64,000 nucleotides of DNA from an uncultured Clostridia bacterium. GTDB lineage: Bacteria > Bacillota > Clostridia > Christensenellales > CAG-314. Below are positions 19,821 to 29,387 of the stretch, piece by piece. The notes beneath the pieces are model-generated. The model saw only the letters and a list, made by a program, of their open reading frames with translations, searched no databases and was not told where the DNA came from. The stretch lies in contig CANQGO010000001.1 in assembly GCA_947623225.1 (NCBI GenBank), forward strand, positions 62,001-126,000, given 5' to 3'. The translations under genes were made by a program, and so were the position numbers. How positions within the stretch are numbered: position 1 is the stretch's first letter; every line of letters begins with the position of its first letter.

Positions 19821-20102
19821 TTATAAACTTTTCAAAAATTCGATCAGCAGATTTTTTTGTTTAGGTGTCAGATTTGACATTGCGATTGCAAGCTCTTCGG
19901 TTTCTTCGTTGAAGTTGAAGAAGTCCTTCAGAGAAGTCCCGAGAGCGTCGCAAATCAGTTGCAAATGTCCCACGGTTATGTCTGCTTTCCCAAGTTCCAC
20001 TCGCCTCAGATGCGTCTGCGACACGCCTGCCCACTCCGCCAACTTGTTCTGTGTGAACCCTGTTTTCTCGCGTAGTTCCTTGATCCTATCTCCGACTTTC
20101 AT
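19821..20102 (-). CDS. XRE-family HTH regulator
   Basis: IKELREKTGFTQNKLAEWAGVSQTHLRRVELGKADITVGHLQLICDALGTS. Confidence 0.9.
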   Translation of the reverse strand: MKVGDRIKELREKTGFTQNKLAEWAGVSQTHLRRVELGKADITVGHLQLICDALGTSLKDFFNFNEETEELAIAMSNLTPKQKNLLIEFLKSL

Positions 20103-20112
20103 AAAACCCCCG

Positions 20113-20219
20113 TTTAGTCTTATAAGAATAATTTTACGCCGATCCTAAAATTTATTCAGTCTTATAGTGTTGCCTTTTTAGTCGTATAATGTTACAATAG
20201 ACATATCTATAAGACTAAA
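20113..20219. promoter_or_regulatory. Four operator-like repeats (consensus TTTAGTCTTATA) in the XRE/mod divergent intergenic region
   Basis: TTTAGTCTTATAAG 20113-20126; TTCAGTCTTATAGT 20155-20168; TTTAGTCGTATAAT 20177-20190; inverted CTATAAGACTAAA 20207-20219. Confidence 0.7.
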
Positions 20220-20231
20220 AGGGCGATTCGC

Positions 20232-21890
20232 ATGTCTACCAATGTATCCAAAGAAAAGCGCGAGCGGCTTATCGAAGAAATCAAGGAAATCAAAACTTAT
20301 ATTGCTTCCGCACCGCAGGATGAAAATACGGCTGCACTTTTGACATATATTGCGGAAATCGAGAAGGACATCCGAAGCAAGAAGTACGGACTTGTGTTTG
20401 AGGAACACCGTGAAGCGGTCGATGAGCTATTGGAAACGCATACGCCCGTCTTGACTGAACAAAAAGAATTATTTATTGACAACGGCGGGAAAATGAACTT
20501 CCTCATTGAGGGCGATAACCTCGCTGCACTCAAATTGCTCGAAAAGACGCACAAGGGCAAAATCGATATTATTTACATAGATCCGCCTTACAACACGGGC
20601 AATAAGGACTTTATATACGATGATGACTTCGTCGGAAAAGAGGATAGCTTTAGACACTCACAATGGCTATCTTTTATGAAAAACAGACTATCTATAGCAA
20701 GAGACCTGATGAGTATAGATGGAGTTCTTTTTATGAGTATAGATGACTTTGAAGTAACTCCGGCAAAAATGATATTAGATGAAATATTCGGTGAAAACCG
20801 CACTCAAATTATGATTTGGCGAAAAAGCGGTGATGGCAGAGATGGGAAGATGAAGAATACTACTACATTTCGTATAGATCATGAGTATCTTTTAGTCGCC
20901 TACAAATCCATTATCAAATTAAACAAACTGTGTGCATTACCAAGTTTTGTAAATGATTACCCAAATCCGGATAACGATCCACGCGGAAAGTATAAGGCTG
21001 GAAGTATTTCGAGGAAGGAAAGCGCATCTAACCCAAATCATAAAAATTATTATACCGTAGTATCTCCTTCTGGCAAAACCTTTACGAGACAGTTTGATAT
21101 CTCAAAGGAAGAGTTTGATGCTCTAAATAACGACATCTTAATAAATTGCGACGGAAAATCCGTAAGCCGCATATATTGGGGCAGGAATGGTGATGGAGTT
21201 CCATCTCTAAAGATTTTCATCAATGAAGAAAGATTGGTGACACCGTCGTCTATCTTATTGCAGGACGGAACTACAACAGAAGGCACAAAGGAATTAAATG
21301 AAATTTTACAAGGTGATTATTCATCTATGAGGGCAAAGCCATCAAGGTTGATCAAATCGCTAATACAGCTAGGAAGTAAAAAAGATTCTACAGTGTTAGA
21401 TTTTTTTGCGGGGAGCGGAACAACTGGACAAGCTTGTTTGCAGCAAAATGATAGAGATTGCGGCAAGCGCACGTTCATTCTCTGCACCAACAATGAAAAC
21501 AATATATGTCGCGAAGTGACATATGAGCGAATTAAGCGAGTGATCGCGAGAGATAACTTTGCCGCAAGCCTGAAATATTACAAAGTAGAGTATATCCCAA
21601 TATCCGATAGACTCTATTACGAATATGCCGATGAGCTTTTGCGCCATATAAGAGAACTTGTGGAACTTGAAAACGGTATCAATTTTATTGGCAATGCGGA
21701 GATCGCCATTATTCTTACCGAGGCAGAATTGGACGCCTTCACGGCGTCCGTATCCGGGAGCACAGTGTGCAAGACGATCTATCTCGGGCATGACGTTCTG
21801 ACGAGTGAAGCGCAAGAGCAACTATTCAAAGAGCACAATATCTCCGTCAACGTGATCCCCGATTATTATTACCGGGATTTGGAGGGCTGA
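20232..21890 (+). CDS. Type III restriction-modification DNA methyltransferase (Mod)
   Basis: IIYIDPPYNTGNKDF (DPPY) before LDFFAGSGTTGQA (beta-class order); adjacent to Res. Confidence 0.93.
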   Translation: MSTNVSKEKRERLIEEIKEIKTYIASAPQDENTAALLTYIAEIEKDIRSKKYGLVFEEHREAVDELLETHTPVLTEQKELFIDNGGKMNFLIEGDNLAALKLLEKTHKGKIDIIYIDPPYNTGNKDFIYDDDFVGKEDSFRHSQWLSFMKNRLSIARDLMSIDGVLFMSIDDFEVTPAKMILDEIFGENRTQIMIWRKSGDGRDGKMKNTTTFRIDHEYLLVAYKSIIKLNKLCALPSFVNDYPNPDNDPRGKYKAGSISRKESASNPNHKNYYTVVSPSGKTFTRQFDISKEEFDALNNDILINCDGKSVSRIYWGRNGDGVPSLKIFINEERLVTPSSILLQDGTTTEGTKELNEILQGDYSSMRAKPSRLIKSLIQLGSKKDSTVLDFFAGSGTTGQACLQQNDRDCGKRTFILCTNNENNICREVTYERIKRVIARDNFAASLKYYKVEYIPISDRLYYEYADELLRHIRELVELENGINFIGNAEIAIILTEAELDAFTASVSGSTVCKTIYLGHDVLTSEAQEQLFKEHNISVNVIPDYYYRDLEG

Positions 21891-21891
21891 C

Positions 21892-24093
21892 ATGCATATC
21901 ACTTTGGCAGATTTTCAATTGGACGCGATCAAGCGGCTGCTTGAAAGCATGGATGAAAGCGTTCGCGATATTATCTTGAAAAGTCCGACCGGAAGCGGGA
22001 AGACGATAATTTTGACCCACTTCATGGACGAATATATGAAGGGGCACGCAAAATGTGTGTTCGTTTGGCTTACGCCCGGCAAAGGTAACTTGGAAGAGCA
22101 GAGCAAGGCAAAAATGGATAAGTATATCCACAACGCTAAAACAAAGTTGCTCGCAGATATCATGACAGGCGGTTTTGCGGAAAATGACGCCTGCTTTATC
22201 AACTGGGAAAAACTGACGAAGAAGGGCAACAATGCCTTAAAAGACAGCGAGCGAACCAATTTTCTGGAGTGGATCGAAAAGGCGCAATACGCGGGGCTTT
22301 CGTTCAAGGTCATAATTGACGAGAGTCATCAGAATTTTACTGAGAAGGCAGACGCGATCGTTCAACTATTCCGCACCGACAAGATCATCCGCTGTTCCGC
22401 GACGCCACTCATTGACAAGCATGCAAAACTCATAGAGATCCCGGAGGAAGATGTCATTGCCGAAGGATTGATCAAGAAGCTACTCGTCATCAATGATGAT
22501 TTTCCGCAAGTGATCGAGACGGCAAATCAAACGGAATATCTTCTCGAGCGGGCACTTGAAAAGCAGCGAGAACTCCGCGCTGCCTTCCTCAACAAAAAGG
22601 CAGATATCGAACCGCTCATCATTGTACAGCTTCCCAACAATTCCGACCTGCTGTTAAACGTAGTGGAGCGGTATTTTGAGAAGAACGGGATCACATACGA
22701 TGCGGGCACGCTTGCCGTGTGGCTTTCGGATCGGCACGAAAATCTTGAACACATTTCCGAAAACAATGACGCCACGGTTGCAGTTATCATCAAGCAGGCT
22801 GTCGCTACCGGTTGGGACTGCCCTCGTGCACACATTCTCGTCAAATTGCGTGAGAATATGGACGAAACCTTCGAAGTTCAGACGATAGGGCGCATCCGCC
22901 GTATGCCTGAGGCAAAGCACTATGACGTTGATCTTCTTGACAGTTGCTATCTCTACACATTCGACAGCACATTTACGCAGGGCGTCAAGGCGAGCATGGG
23001 CAAGAGCGCGTTGGATGCAAAAACTTTGTTCCTCAAAAACGAACACAAAATGTTTACCCTCATCAAAGAGCAGCGGACTATGGTGACGGACCTGCGTGAT
23101 TCCCGTAAGGCACTTGCCGCTATTTCGACGTATCTTAAATCGATTTACGGGCTGACTGGCGACAAGAAGCAGAACAAACTGAAACTGCAAAGTAAGGGAC
23201 TTATTTTTTCCGACCATATCGTACGCTATACTTATTCGGGGAAGGTCGCTATGATCTGGGAACTTTCCGAAAGGGACAGGCTCAATGCGATCGAGATAAA
23301 AGAACCGATCAATACTCACGTTCATGGACGCGAGTATCATCATCGTGTCGGGCAGATAGGTTTGGAGATAGGCATGGAATATGCCAAAATGAATACGATC
23401 ATAGGCAAACTGTTTTCGGACAAGTTTTCCTATACGGGACAGGTGCTGAATTTGACAGTGCGCGAACTCTATGCCTTTGTGATCAACAATATGTACGCGC
23501 TTCGGCATATCTGTCGGGAGGCTATGGCAGCGAACATGGCGCAGGTATCACTCGCTCCCGCTATGGTTTCCGAGAAATCGTTCTACTTCCCACATAGCGT
23601 GTCGTTCACATACGACGCAACAAGCAAAGTGCAATTTGAAAGCACGAAAAATGTATATCAAGGGTATCTGCTCTCGGCTGAGCCGCGATCCTCTTCTGAA
23701 AAGAAATTTGAGAAGTTTTGCGAAAACTGCAGTGAGGTGGATTGGTTCTATAAGAACGGCGACAAAGGCGATGAATATTTTTCTATCGTCTATCAGGACA
23801 ACGGCAAGAAACAAAAACTTTTCTATCCCGACTATATTCTATCCGTATGCGGCGAGACATGGATCGTCGAAACAAAGGGTGGCTTTGACCGTGCGGGCGT
23901 AAGCGAAGATATAGACGTTTTTTCTCCGAAGAAGTTTGAAGTCCTCCGCGCTTATCTTGAAAAACACTCCATCAAAGGCGGCTTCGTACGCTTTGACAAG
24001 CAAAGCGAAGAACTTTGTATCTGTACGGAAGAGTACAGCGACGATATACATTCTGAATGTTGGAAACTGCTGAGGGATATTTTCGCGAAATGA
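21892..24093 (+). CDS. Type III restriction endonuclease (Res) with SF2 helicase and C-terminal nuclease
   Basis: SPTGSGKT Walker A, IIDESHQNF box, ATGWDCPRA, C-terminal DYILSVCGETWIVETKGG PD-ExK-like. Confidence 0.93.
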   Translation: MHITLADFQLDAIKRLLESMDESVRDIILKSPTGSGKTIILTHFMDEYMKGHAKCVFVWLTPGKGNLEEQSKAKMDKYIHNAKTKLLADIMTGGFAENDACFINWEKLTKKGNNALKDSERTNFLEWIEKAQYAGLSFKVIIDESHQNFTEKADAIVQLFRTDKIIRCSATPLIDKHAKLIEIPEEDVIAEGLIKKLLVINDDFPQVIETANQTEYLLERALEKQRELRAAFLNKKADIEPLIIVQLPNNSDLLLNVVERYFEKNGITYDAGTLAVWLSDRHENLEHISENNDATVAVIIKQAVATGWDCPRAHILVKLRENMDETFEVQTIGRIRRMPEAKHYDVDLLDSCYLYTFDSTFTQGVKASMGKSALDAKTLFLKNEHKMFTLIKEQRTMVTDLRDSRKALAAISTYLKSIYGLTGDKKQNKLKLQSKGLIFSDHIVRYTYSGKVAMIWELSERDRLNAIEIKEPINTHVHGREYHHRVGQIGLEIGMEYAKMNTIIGKLFSDKFSYTGQVLNLTVRELYAFVINNMYALRHICREAMAANMAQVSLAPAMVSEKSFYFPHSVSFTYDATSKVQFESTKNVYQGYLLSAEPRSSSEKKFEKFCENCSEVDWFYKNGDKGDEYFSIVYQDNGKKQKLFYPDYILSVCGETWIVETKGGFDRAGVSEDIDVFSPKKFEVLRAYLEKHSIKGGFVRFDKQSEELCICTEEYSDDIHSECWKLLRDIFAK

Positions 24094-24111
24094 TATGACG
24101 GGATATACACG

Positions 24112-24139
24112 CAGCCATTATTGCAATGGCTGTTTTTTT
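24112..24139 (+). terminator. Terminator after res
   Basis: CAGCCATT-ATTGC-AATGGCTG-TTTTTTT. Confidence 0.8.
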
Positions 24140-24216
24140 ATTTGTCGATAGTTTATTGATTGGAATATTTTCCGAACTTACTTGGCAATAAATTCGCATC
24201 AATGGTTTTGAAATAG

Positions 24217-24273
24217 TTGCAATTGCTCAAAATAAAGCGTATAATAGACACATACACGGGGAGGGGGTATACC
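24217..24273 (+). promoter_or_regulatory. copA promoter with G-tract CsoR-like operator candidate
   Basis: TTGCAA (24217-24222), 17 bp, TATAAT (24240-24245), then ATACACGGGGAGGGGGTATACC over the start region. Confidence 0.5.
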
Positions 24274-24275
24274 TC

Positions 24276-26780
24276 ATGAAACAAAAATTCAATGTGACGG
24301 GGATGACTTGTTCTGCTTGCTCTGCGCACGTGGAAAAGGCTGTCGCCAAGTTGAAGGGTGTATCAAGCGTGACTGTCAGTTTGCTGACCAACAGTATGAC
24401 AGTCGAGTATGATGAAAAAGCTATAGGTGCGAAGGGAATATGTGCAGCCGTGAAAAAGAGCGGCTATGGTGCAAGTCCCTTAGGAGAGAATACCGTTTCG
24501 AGTGTAGGACAGACTTCCAATAGCGTAGGTCTGACGAGACTGCTTATATCCGTCATTTTTTGTGTCATACTTATGTACTTTTCCATGGGACACATGATAG
24601 GACTTCCGTTACCGGAGTTTCTCCACGGCGATTCCAACAAGGTATCGCTTGCGCTTGTTCAGTTGATTTTATGTATTCCCGTATGGTTTGTCAACTTCGG
24701 ATACTTTTCTGTCGGGTTCAAGCGTCTTTTCAGAGGCTCTCCGAATATGGACAGTCTTATTGCCGTAGGCTCGACAGCAAGTGCGCTGTATGCTATCGCT
24801 GTTACATTTGTGATGAGTCACGCGCTGGGCGAGGGGAATATGGCTGTTATACAGACATATGGAGATAAATTGTACTTCGAGTCGTCAGCCATGATACTTG
24901 CTCTGGTGGATATCGGCAAGTATTTCGAAGGGAGAAGTAAGTTAAAAACAGGAGATGCCATAGCCAAATTGCGCAAACTTGCTCCGGATAAGGCGTTACT
25001 TTACATTGACGGCGATGAAAAGGAAGTGGACGGCAAGACGCTCAATGCGGGAGATATAGTTGCCGTGAAGGCGGGCATGTCTTTCCCTGCTGACGGCAAG
25101 GTCATCTTCGGCAACTGTTTTACGGATGAGAGCAGTATCAGCGGCGAGAGTCTGCCTGTGGAGAAGAAGGAGGGCATGTCGGTAATAGGCGGCACGGTAT
25201 GTGTCGGCGGCTATGTTCGGGTACAGGTAACTACAGTCGGTCAGGATAGCACATTGGAGAAAATAATTCGGCTGGTAGAGGATGCCGGCACTTCCAAGGC
25301 ACCCATACAGCGGCTTGCGGACAAGGTTTCCGCCGTATTTGTACCTATCGTCATGTCTGTTGCGTTGGTTACTTTTATTGTGTGGCTGTGTGTTGGCGAG
25401 ACGATCGCCACCGCTATTAATTATGCAGTATCCGTATTGGTCATTTCCTGTCCGTGCGCGCTGGGACTTGCCACTCCGGTAGCCATCATGGTAGCCACGG
25501 GCAAGGGCGCGGAAAACGGCATACTTATCAAAAACGGAGAGATACTTGAGCGGCTTGCGGATATCAGCCAAGTGGTATTGGACAAGACGGGGACTGTGAC
25601 TATGGGCAAACCGCACATAAAGGATTGTTCCGTCCATTGCGATACAGATAGATTTTTTGCTATCATTGCAGGCATAGAGAAGCAAAGTGAACACCCTCTC
25701 GGCAAAGCGGTTGTAGAGTACGCTGAAGCATTGGGAGTGGAGTTGCTCGAACCGAGCGAGTTCGAGACTTTGCCGGGGCGCGGCGTCACTGCAAGAGTGG
25801 ACGGCAACTTGTATGCCGTGGGCAATAAGCGTCTGATGGACGAGCATGGAGTACCTTCTGCCGCATACGAAGAAGTTGTGAATGAATTTTCCGGTCGGGC
25901 ACTTACCTGTCTCATCGTGGCGCGCGACGGAGCCTTTTTGGGAGTTATCGGCGTCGGTGACGAGATAAAGGATACCTCTTTCGAGGCCATCTCGTTGTTA
26001 AAGGCGCAGGATATCCGACCTGTCCTGCTTACCGGAGACAATACGTTGGCGGCGCAGGCCGTTTGCAACGAATTACAAATGGATAAGTTTTACGCCGAGG
26101 TGTTGCCCGATCAAAAGGAACAAAAAGTGAGCGAGTTGATGAAAGACGGCGTCACGGCAATGGTCGGAGACGGTATCAACGACGCGCCCGCGCTTACACG
26201 TGCGGATATAGGTTTCGCCGTGGCGAGCGGTGCGGACATAGCAATGGACAGTTCGGATGTATTGTTGCTGAAGAATGACATCAGGGATGTCTCTACGGCA
26301 ATCGAATTGAGCAAAAAGACAAAACGGAATATAAAACAGAATTTATTCTGGGCATTTTTCTACAACGCATTGGGAATTCCCATTGCGGCAGGGGTGCTTT
26401 CCATGTCGCCGATCAACTTGTCTCTTAGTCCTATGATCGCGGCAGCCGCTATGAGTTTAAGCAGTTTATTTGTTGTCACCAATGCATTGCGTTTGAGATT
26501 TTTCAAACCGCATACATTTGTAAACAGACATAGAAATAAATCACACCCAAAGGAGGAAGTTACAATGAAGTATCGTATATCTATCGAAGGAATGATGTGT
26601 GACCATTGCACATCGCGCGTACAGAAGGAATTGCAAGGGACGCGCGGAGTTCTGAGCGCAGAAGTCAGCCTCGAAGACAAATGTGCCGTAGTAGAGGTCG
26701 GAAAGCACGCCAAACCGCAGTCGCTCAAAGCCGCAGTGGAAAAGGCCGGTTATACCGTGACGGAGGTGAACGAATTATGA
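24276..26780 (+). CDS. copA: Cu(I)-translocating P-type ATPase with in-frame C-terminal CopZ-like HMA domain
   Basis: N-terminal GMTCSACSAHVEK, SCPCALGLATPVAIMV, DKTGTVT; tail MKYRISIEGMMCDHCTSRVQKEL. Confidence 0.93.
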   Translation: MKQKFNVTGMTCSACSAHVEKAVAKLKGVSSVTVSLLTNSMTVEYDEKAIGAKGICAAVKKSGYGASPLGENTVSSVGQTSNSVGLTRLLISVIFCVILMYFSMGHMIGLPLPEFLHGDSNKVSLALVQLILCIPVWFVNFGYFSVGFKRLFRGSPNMDSLIAVGSTASALYAIAVTFVMSHALGEGNMAVIQTYGDKLYFESSAMILALVDIGKYFEGRSKLKTGDAIAKLRKLAPDKALLYIDGDEKEVDGKTLNAGDIVAVKAGMSFPADGKVIFGNCFTDESSISGESLPVEKKEGMSVIGGTVCVGGYVRVQVTTVGQDSTLEKIIRLVEDAGTSKAPIQRLADKVSAVFVPIVMSVALVTFIVWLCVGETIATAINYAVSVLVISCPCALGLATPVAIMVATGKGAENGILIKNGEILERLADISQVVLDKTGTVTMGKPHIKDCSVHCDTDRFFAIIAGIEKQSEHPLGKAVVEYAEALGVELLEPSEFETLPGRGVTARVDGNLYAVGNKRLMDEHGVPSAAYEEVVNEFSGRALTCLIVARDGAFLGVIGVGDEIKDTSFEAISLLKAQDIRPVLLTGDNTLAAQAVCNELQMDKFYAEVLPDQKEQKVSELMKDGVTAMVGDGINDAPALTRADIGFAVASGADIAMDSSDVLLLKNDIRDVSTAIELSKKTKRNIKQNLFWAFFYNALGIPIAAGVLSMSPINLSLSPMIAAAAMSLSSLFVVTNALRLRFFKPHTFVNRHRNKSHPKEEVTMKYRISIEGMMCDHCTSRVQKELQGTRGVLSAEVSLEDKCAVVEVGKHAKPQSLKAAVEKAGYTVTEVNEL
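26565..26780 (+). CDS. Putative separately initiated CopZ-like chaperone nested in the copA ORF
   Basis: AAAGGAGG at 26549-26556, 8 nt before in-frame ATG 26565; complete ~71-aa HMA domain. Confidence 0.55.
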   Translation: MKYRISIEGMMCDHCTSRVQKELQGTRGVLSAEVSLEDKCAVVEVGKHAKPQSLKAAVEKAGYTVTEVNEL

Positions 26781-27034
26781 CAGCAGACAAAAGCACCGTA
26801 ATCCGCTTGATGAAGACAGCGCGAGGTCAGATGGATGGTATCCTGAAGATGATGGAGGAGAACAGGTATTGTATAGATATTTCCAATCAGATCATGGCTT
26901 GTCAGGCGATATTGTCCAAGGCAAACAGGGAAGTGCTCAACGCCCACCTTGCCAACTGTGTTTTGAATAGCAGCGGCGAGGACAGCAAGGAAAAACTTGC
27001 AGAGATAGCCAAAATTCTCGAACAACTGCTTTGA
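26777..27034 (+). CDS. CsoR-like metal-sensing repressor (DUF156)
   Basis: VIRLMKTARGQMDGILKMMEENRYCIDISNQIMACQAIL...LNAHLANCV; ATGA overlap with copA stop. Confidence 0.88.
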   Translation: MTADKSTVIRLMKTARGQMDGILKMMEENRYCIDISNQIMACQAILSKANREVLNAHLANCVLNSSGEDSKEKLAEIAKILEQLL

Positions 27035-27073
27035 TCATGAAAGAATTGCTTATTAGTCCAATATAATAGGGGC

Positions 27074-27349
27074 ATGAGCAATTCTTTTTTACAGTGTATC
27101 GCCGATATTTGCGGAGACGAATTGGCTACGTTGGCAAGAGAAAGCAAGTGCTCGGTGTATGGCGGCAAGACTGTCGTCATCGAAGGGCACAAGGGTATAG
27201 TCGATTACTCCGCGGACAAACTTACTTTCGCGTCACCGCATGGTTTCATTATTGTCAACGGTGAAGGGCTGCGTATCCGACATCTTGAGAAAAATTTTGC
27301 TGTCATTGTGGGTAAAATAATCTCTTTAGAGGTGAATAATGGCAAATAG
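27074..27349 (+). CDS. yqfC: YabP/YqfC-family sporulation protein
   Basis: VVIEGHKGIVDYSADKLTFASPHGFIIVNGEGLRI; followed by yqfD-phoH. Confidence 0.82.
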   Translation: MSNSFLQCIADICGDELATLARESKCSVYGGKTVVIEGHKGIVDYSADKLTFASPHGFIIVNGEGLRIRHLEKNFAVIVGKIISLEVNNGK

Positions 27350-28421
27350 TTGCATTATAACCTTTGAGGGGTTAAATATAAACAGAACTTTGACGCAGTT
27401 TGCCAAAGAGAATATTCCTCTGTATGGAGTAAATAGGACAGGACGTACATGCTCTGTGGAAGTTCCGTACAGACGTTCGCGGCAGACTATTGCAATATTA
27501 CGCGAAAGGTGCTATAATATTCTCCGTATAGAATACACCGGCTTACCGCGAGCAGTCGAATTTGCAAAAAAGCACTTCATGTTACCGCTTATATGTATAT
27601 TTGCAGTGGTGATCATGTCGATAGCGTCCGGATTTTGCCTGCGGATCGTAGTGGACGGGGACTTTGGCAACGATGAGGTAGCAAAGGCATTGAGCGATGT
27701 CGGCGTGAGTATCGGAACCAATATGAACAGATTGGACCTGAAGGGCGTACAGGATCGTCTTGCCAACGAACTGGATGCGAATTATGTGTCCGTAGTACGT
27801 AAGGGAAGTGTACTGTATGTCAACGCCGTAGCGAAAAAGGTGATCCTGCCTCCTATAGATATGCACGCCAAAAGGAACATATACGCTTCGTGCGACGGGG
27901 TCGTGACCGGTATTCTTTGCGAGCAAGGCACAGCGGTTGTTCGCGTCGGGGACGCGGTATCCAAGGGTGATCTGTTGATAGAAGGAGTGCGGGTATTTAA
28001 TGACGGTACTTCCGAAGAGGTATATGCACTGGGCAGGGTGACGCTGTCCGTGTCGGTAAACGGTTTCGCACCTTTTGACGGGACCAGAGAAGTGACAGTG
28101 GAGACCGGGAACGTCTTTTGTGCCACAGGAGTAGTGCTTTTCGGCAAAGAGTACGTCAAAAATTGTCCCTTTGAAAATTACAATGTCACGACGGAAGAGC
28201 TGGGTTTGTATCCGCTGAATTTGCGTTTGTGCAGGAATACATATCACGAGACGCAGACGCGGCGTATAGCGGCGACATTGGAAGAGTGCAGAGAACAACT
28301 GCAGAATCAGGCATACGACTTGGCATTGAAGGCGTGCCATTTTGACGTAAAAGAAACGGAATATGTAGCAGACACCAGCGGTGTGACGGCGATATTGCAT
28401 GGAGAAGTACATATAGAATAG
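27339..28421 (+). CDS. yqfD: YqfD-like sporulation protein
   Basis: TM plus GVSIGTNMNRLD...; located between yqfC and phoH. Confidence 0.82.
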   Translation: MANSCIITFEGLNINRTLTQFAKENIPLYGVNRTGRTCSVEVPYRRSRQTIAILRERCYNILRIEYTGLPRAVEFAKKHFMLPLICIFAVVIMSIASGFCLRIVVDGDFGNDEVAKALSDVGVSIGTNMNRLDLKGVQDRLANELDANYVSVVRKGSVLYVNAVAKKVILPPIDMHAKRNIYASCDGVVTGILCEQGTAVVRVGDAVSKGDLLIEGVRVFNDGTSEEVYALGRVTLSVSVNGFAPFDGTREVTVETGNVFCATGVVLFGKEYVKNCPFENYNVTTEELGLYPLNLRLCRNTYHETQTRRIAATLEECREQLQNQAYDLALKACHFDVKETEYVADTSGVTAILHGEVHIE

Positions 28422-28433
28422 AGTGGAGGAAAA

Positions 28434-29387
28434 TTGTTGGTATATCGCAAGATCGAAGCGGACTCGATGGATGAACTTATCAAATTGTTCGGTCCGTTTG
28501 ACGAGAATATAAACTCAATATGTACGGCATTCGACGTCAAGGTCGTTATGCAGGATGGACAGAGCAGTTTTTACGGTGAAGAGGACAACGTAAACAGCGC
28601 ATTGCGCGTAGTGGCAAAATTGCGTGACTTCATAGCCAATGGCGACAGCGTGGACATAGGACGCGTCAATTATCTGTGCGATCTTGCCAAGTCGGACAAG
28701 TTGGGTGAAGTGGACGAGCTGTTGGGCGATATCGTCGCTATTACATCCAGAGGCAAGCCCATCAAGTGTAAGACTGTCGGACAGAAAAAGTACGTAGACC
28801 TGATGAAGAAAAATACCGTCACGTTCGGCGTCGGGCCTGCCGGTACAGGCAAGACATATCTTGCCGTGGCAATTGCCGTCAACGCTTACAAGGCTAAGCA
28901 GGTCGAGAAGATCATTTTGACTCGTCCCGCGGTGGAGGCCGGTGAGAAGTTGGGATTTTTGCCGGGAGACTTGCAGGAAAAAGTCAATCCTTATCTTCGC
29001 CCGCTGTATGACGCGTTGCAGGAAATGCTCGGATTGGATACTTACAACAAGATGCTTGAGCGCGGGACGATAGAAATTGCTCCGTTGGCTTATATGCGTG
29101 GCCGTACTCTGAACAATGCATATGTGATATTGGACGAAGCGCAGAATACGACGCGTGAGCAAATTAAAATGTTTTTGACAAGATTGGGCGAAGGAAGTAA
29201 AATGATAATTACCGGAGACTTGACGCAAATCGATCTGCCCAAGGGTCTCACCTCCGGACTCAAACATGCTATAAGAATATTGAAGGATATAGATGATATA
29301 GGAATAATTCGTTTGAATGAGAGAGACGTTGTTCGGCATCCGTTGGTGCAGAAGATCGTCAAAGCATACGAAACAGAGGATAAATAA
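28434..29387 (+). CDS. phoH: PhoH-family ATPase (TTG start)
   Basis: GVGPAGTGKTYLAVA, YVILDEAQNTT, ITGDLTQIDLP; SD GTGGAGG before TTG. Confidence 0.92.
   Translation: MLVYRKIEADSMDELIKLFGPFDENINSICTAFDVKVVMQDGQSSFYGEEDNVNSALRVVAKLRDFIANGDSVDIGRVNYLCDLAKSDKLGEVDELLGDIVAITSRGKPIKCKTVGQKKYVDLMKKNTVTFGVGPAGTGKTYLAVAIAVNAYKAKQVEKIILTRPAVEAGEKLGFLPGDLQEKVNPYLRPLYDALQEMLGLDTYNKMLERGTIEIAPLAYMRGRTLNNAYVILDEAQNTTREQIKMFLTRLGEGSKMIITGDLTQIDLPKGLTSGLKHAIRILKDIDDIGIIRLNERDVVRHPLVQKIVKAYETEDK

Noticed and set aside
20103-20231. Spaced repeats between XRE and mod as a mini CRISPR array
   Set aside because: Units are ~13 nt with unequal gaps and one is inverted; operator sites fit better and no cas genes are present.
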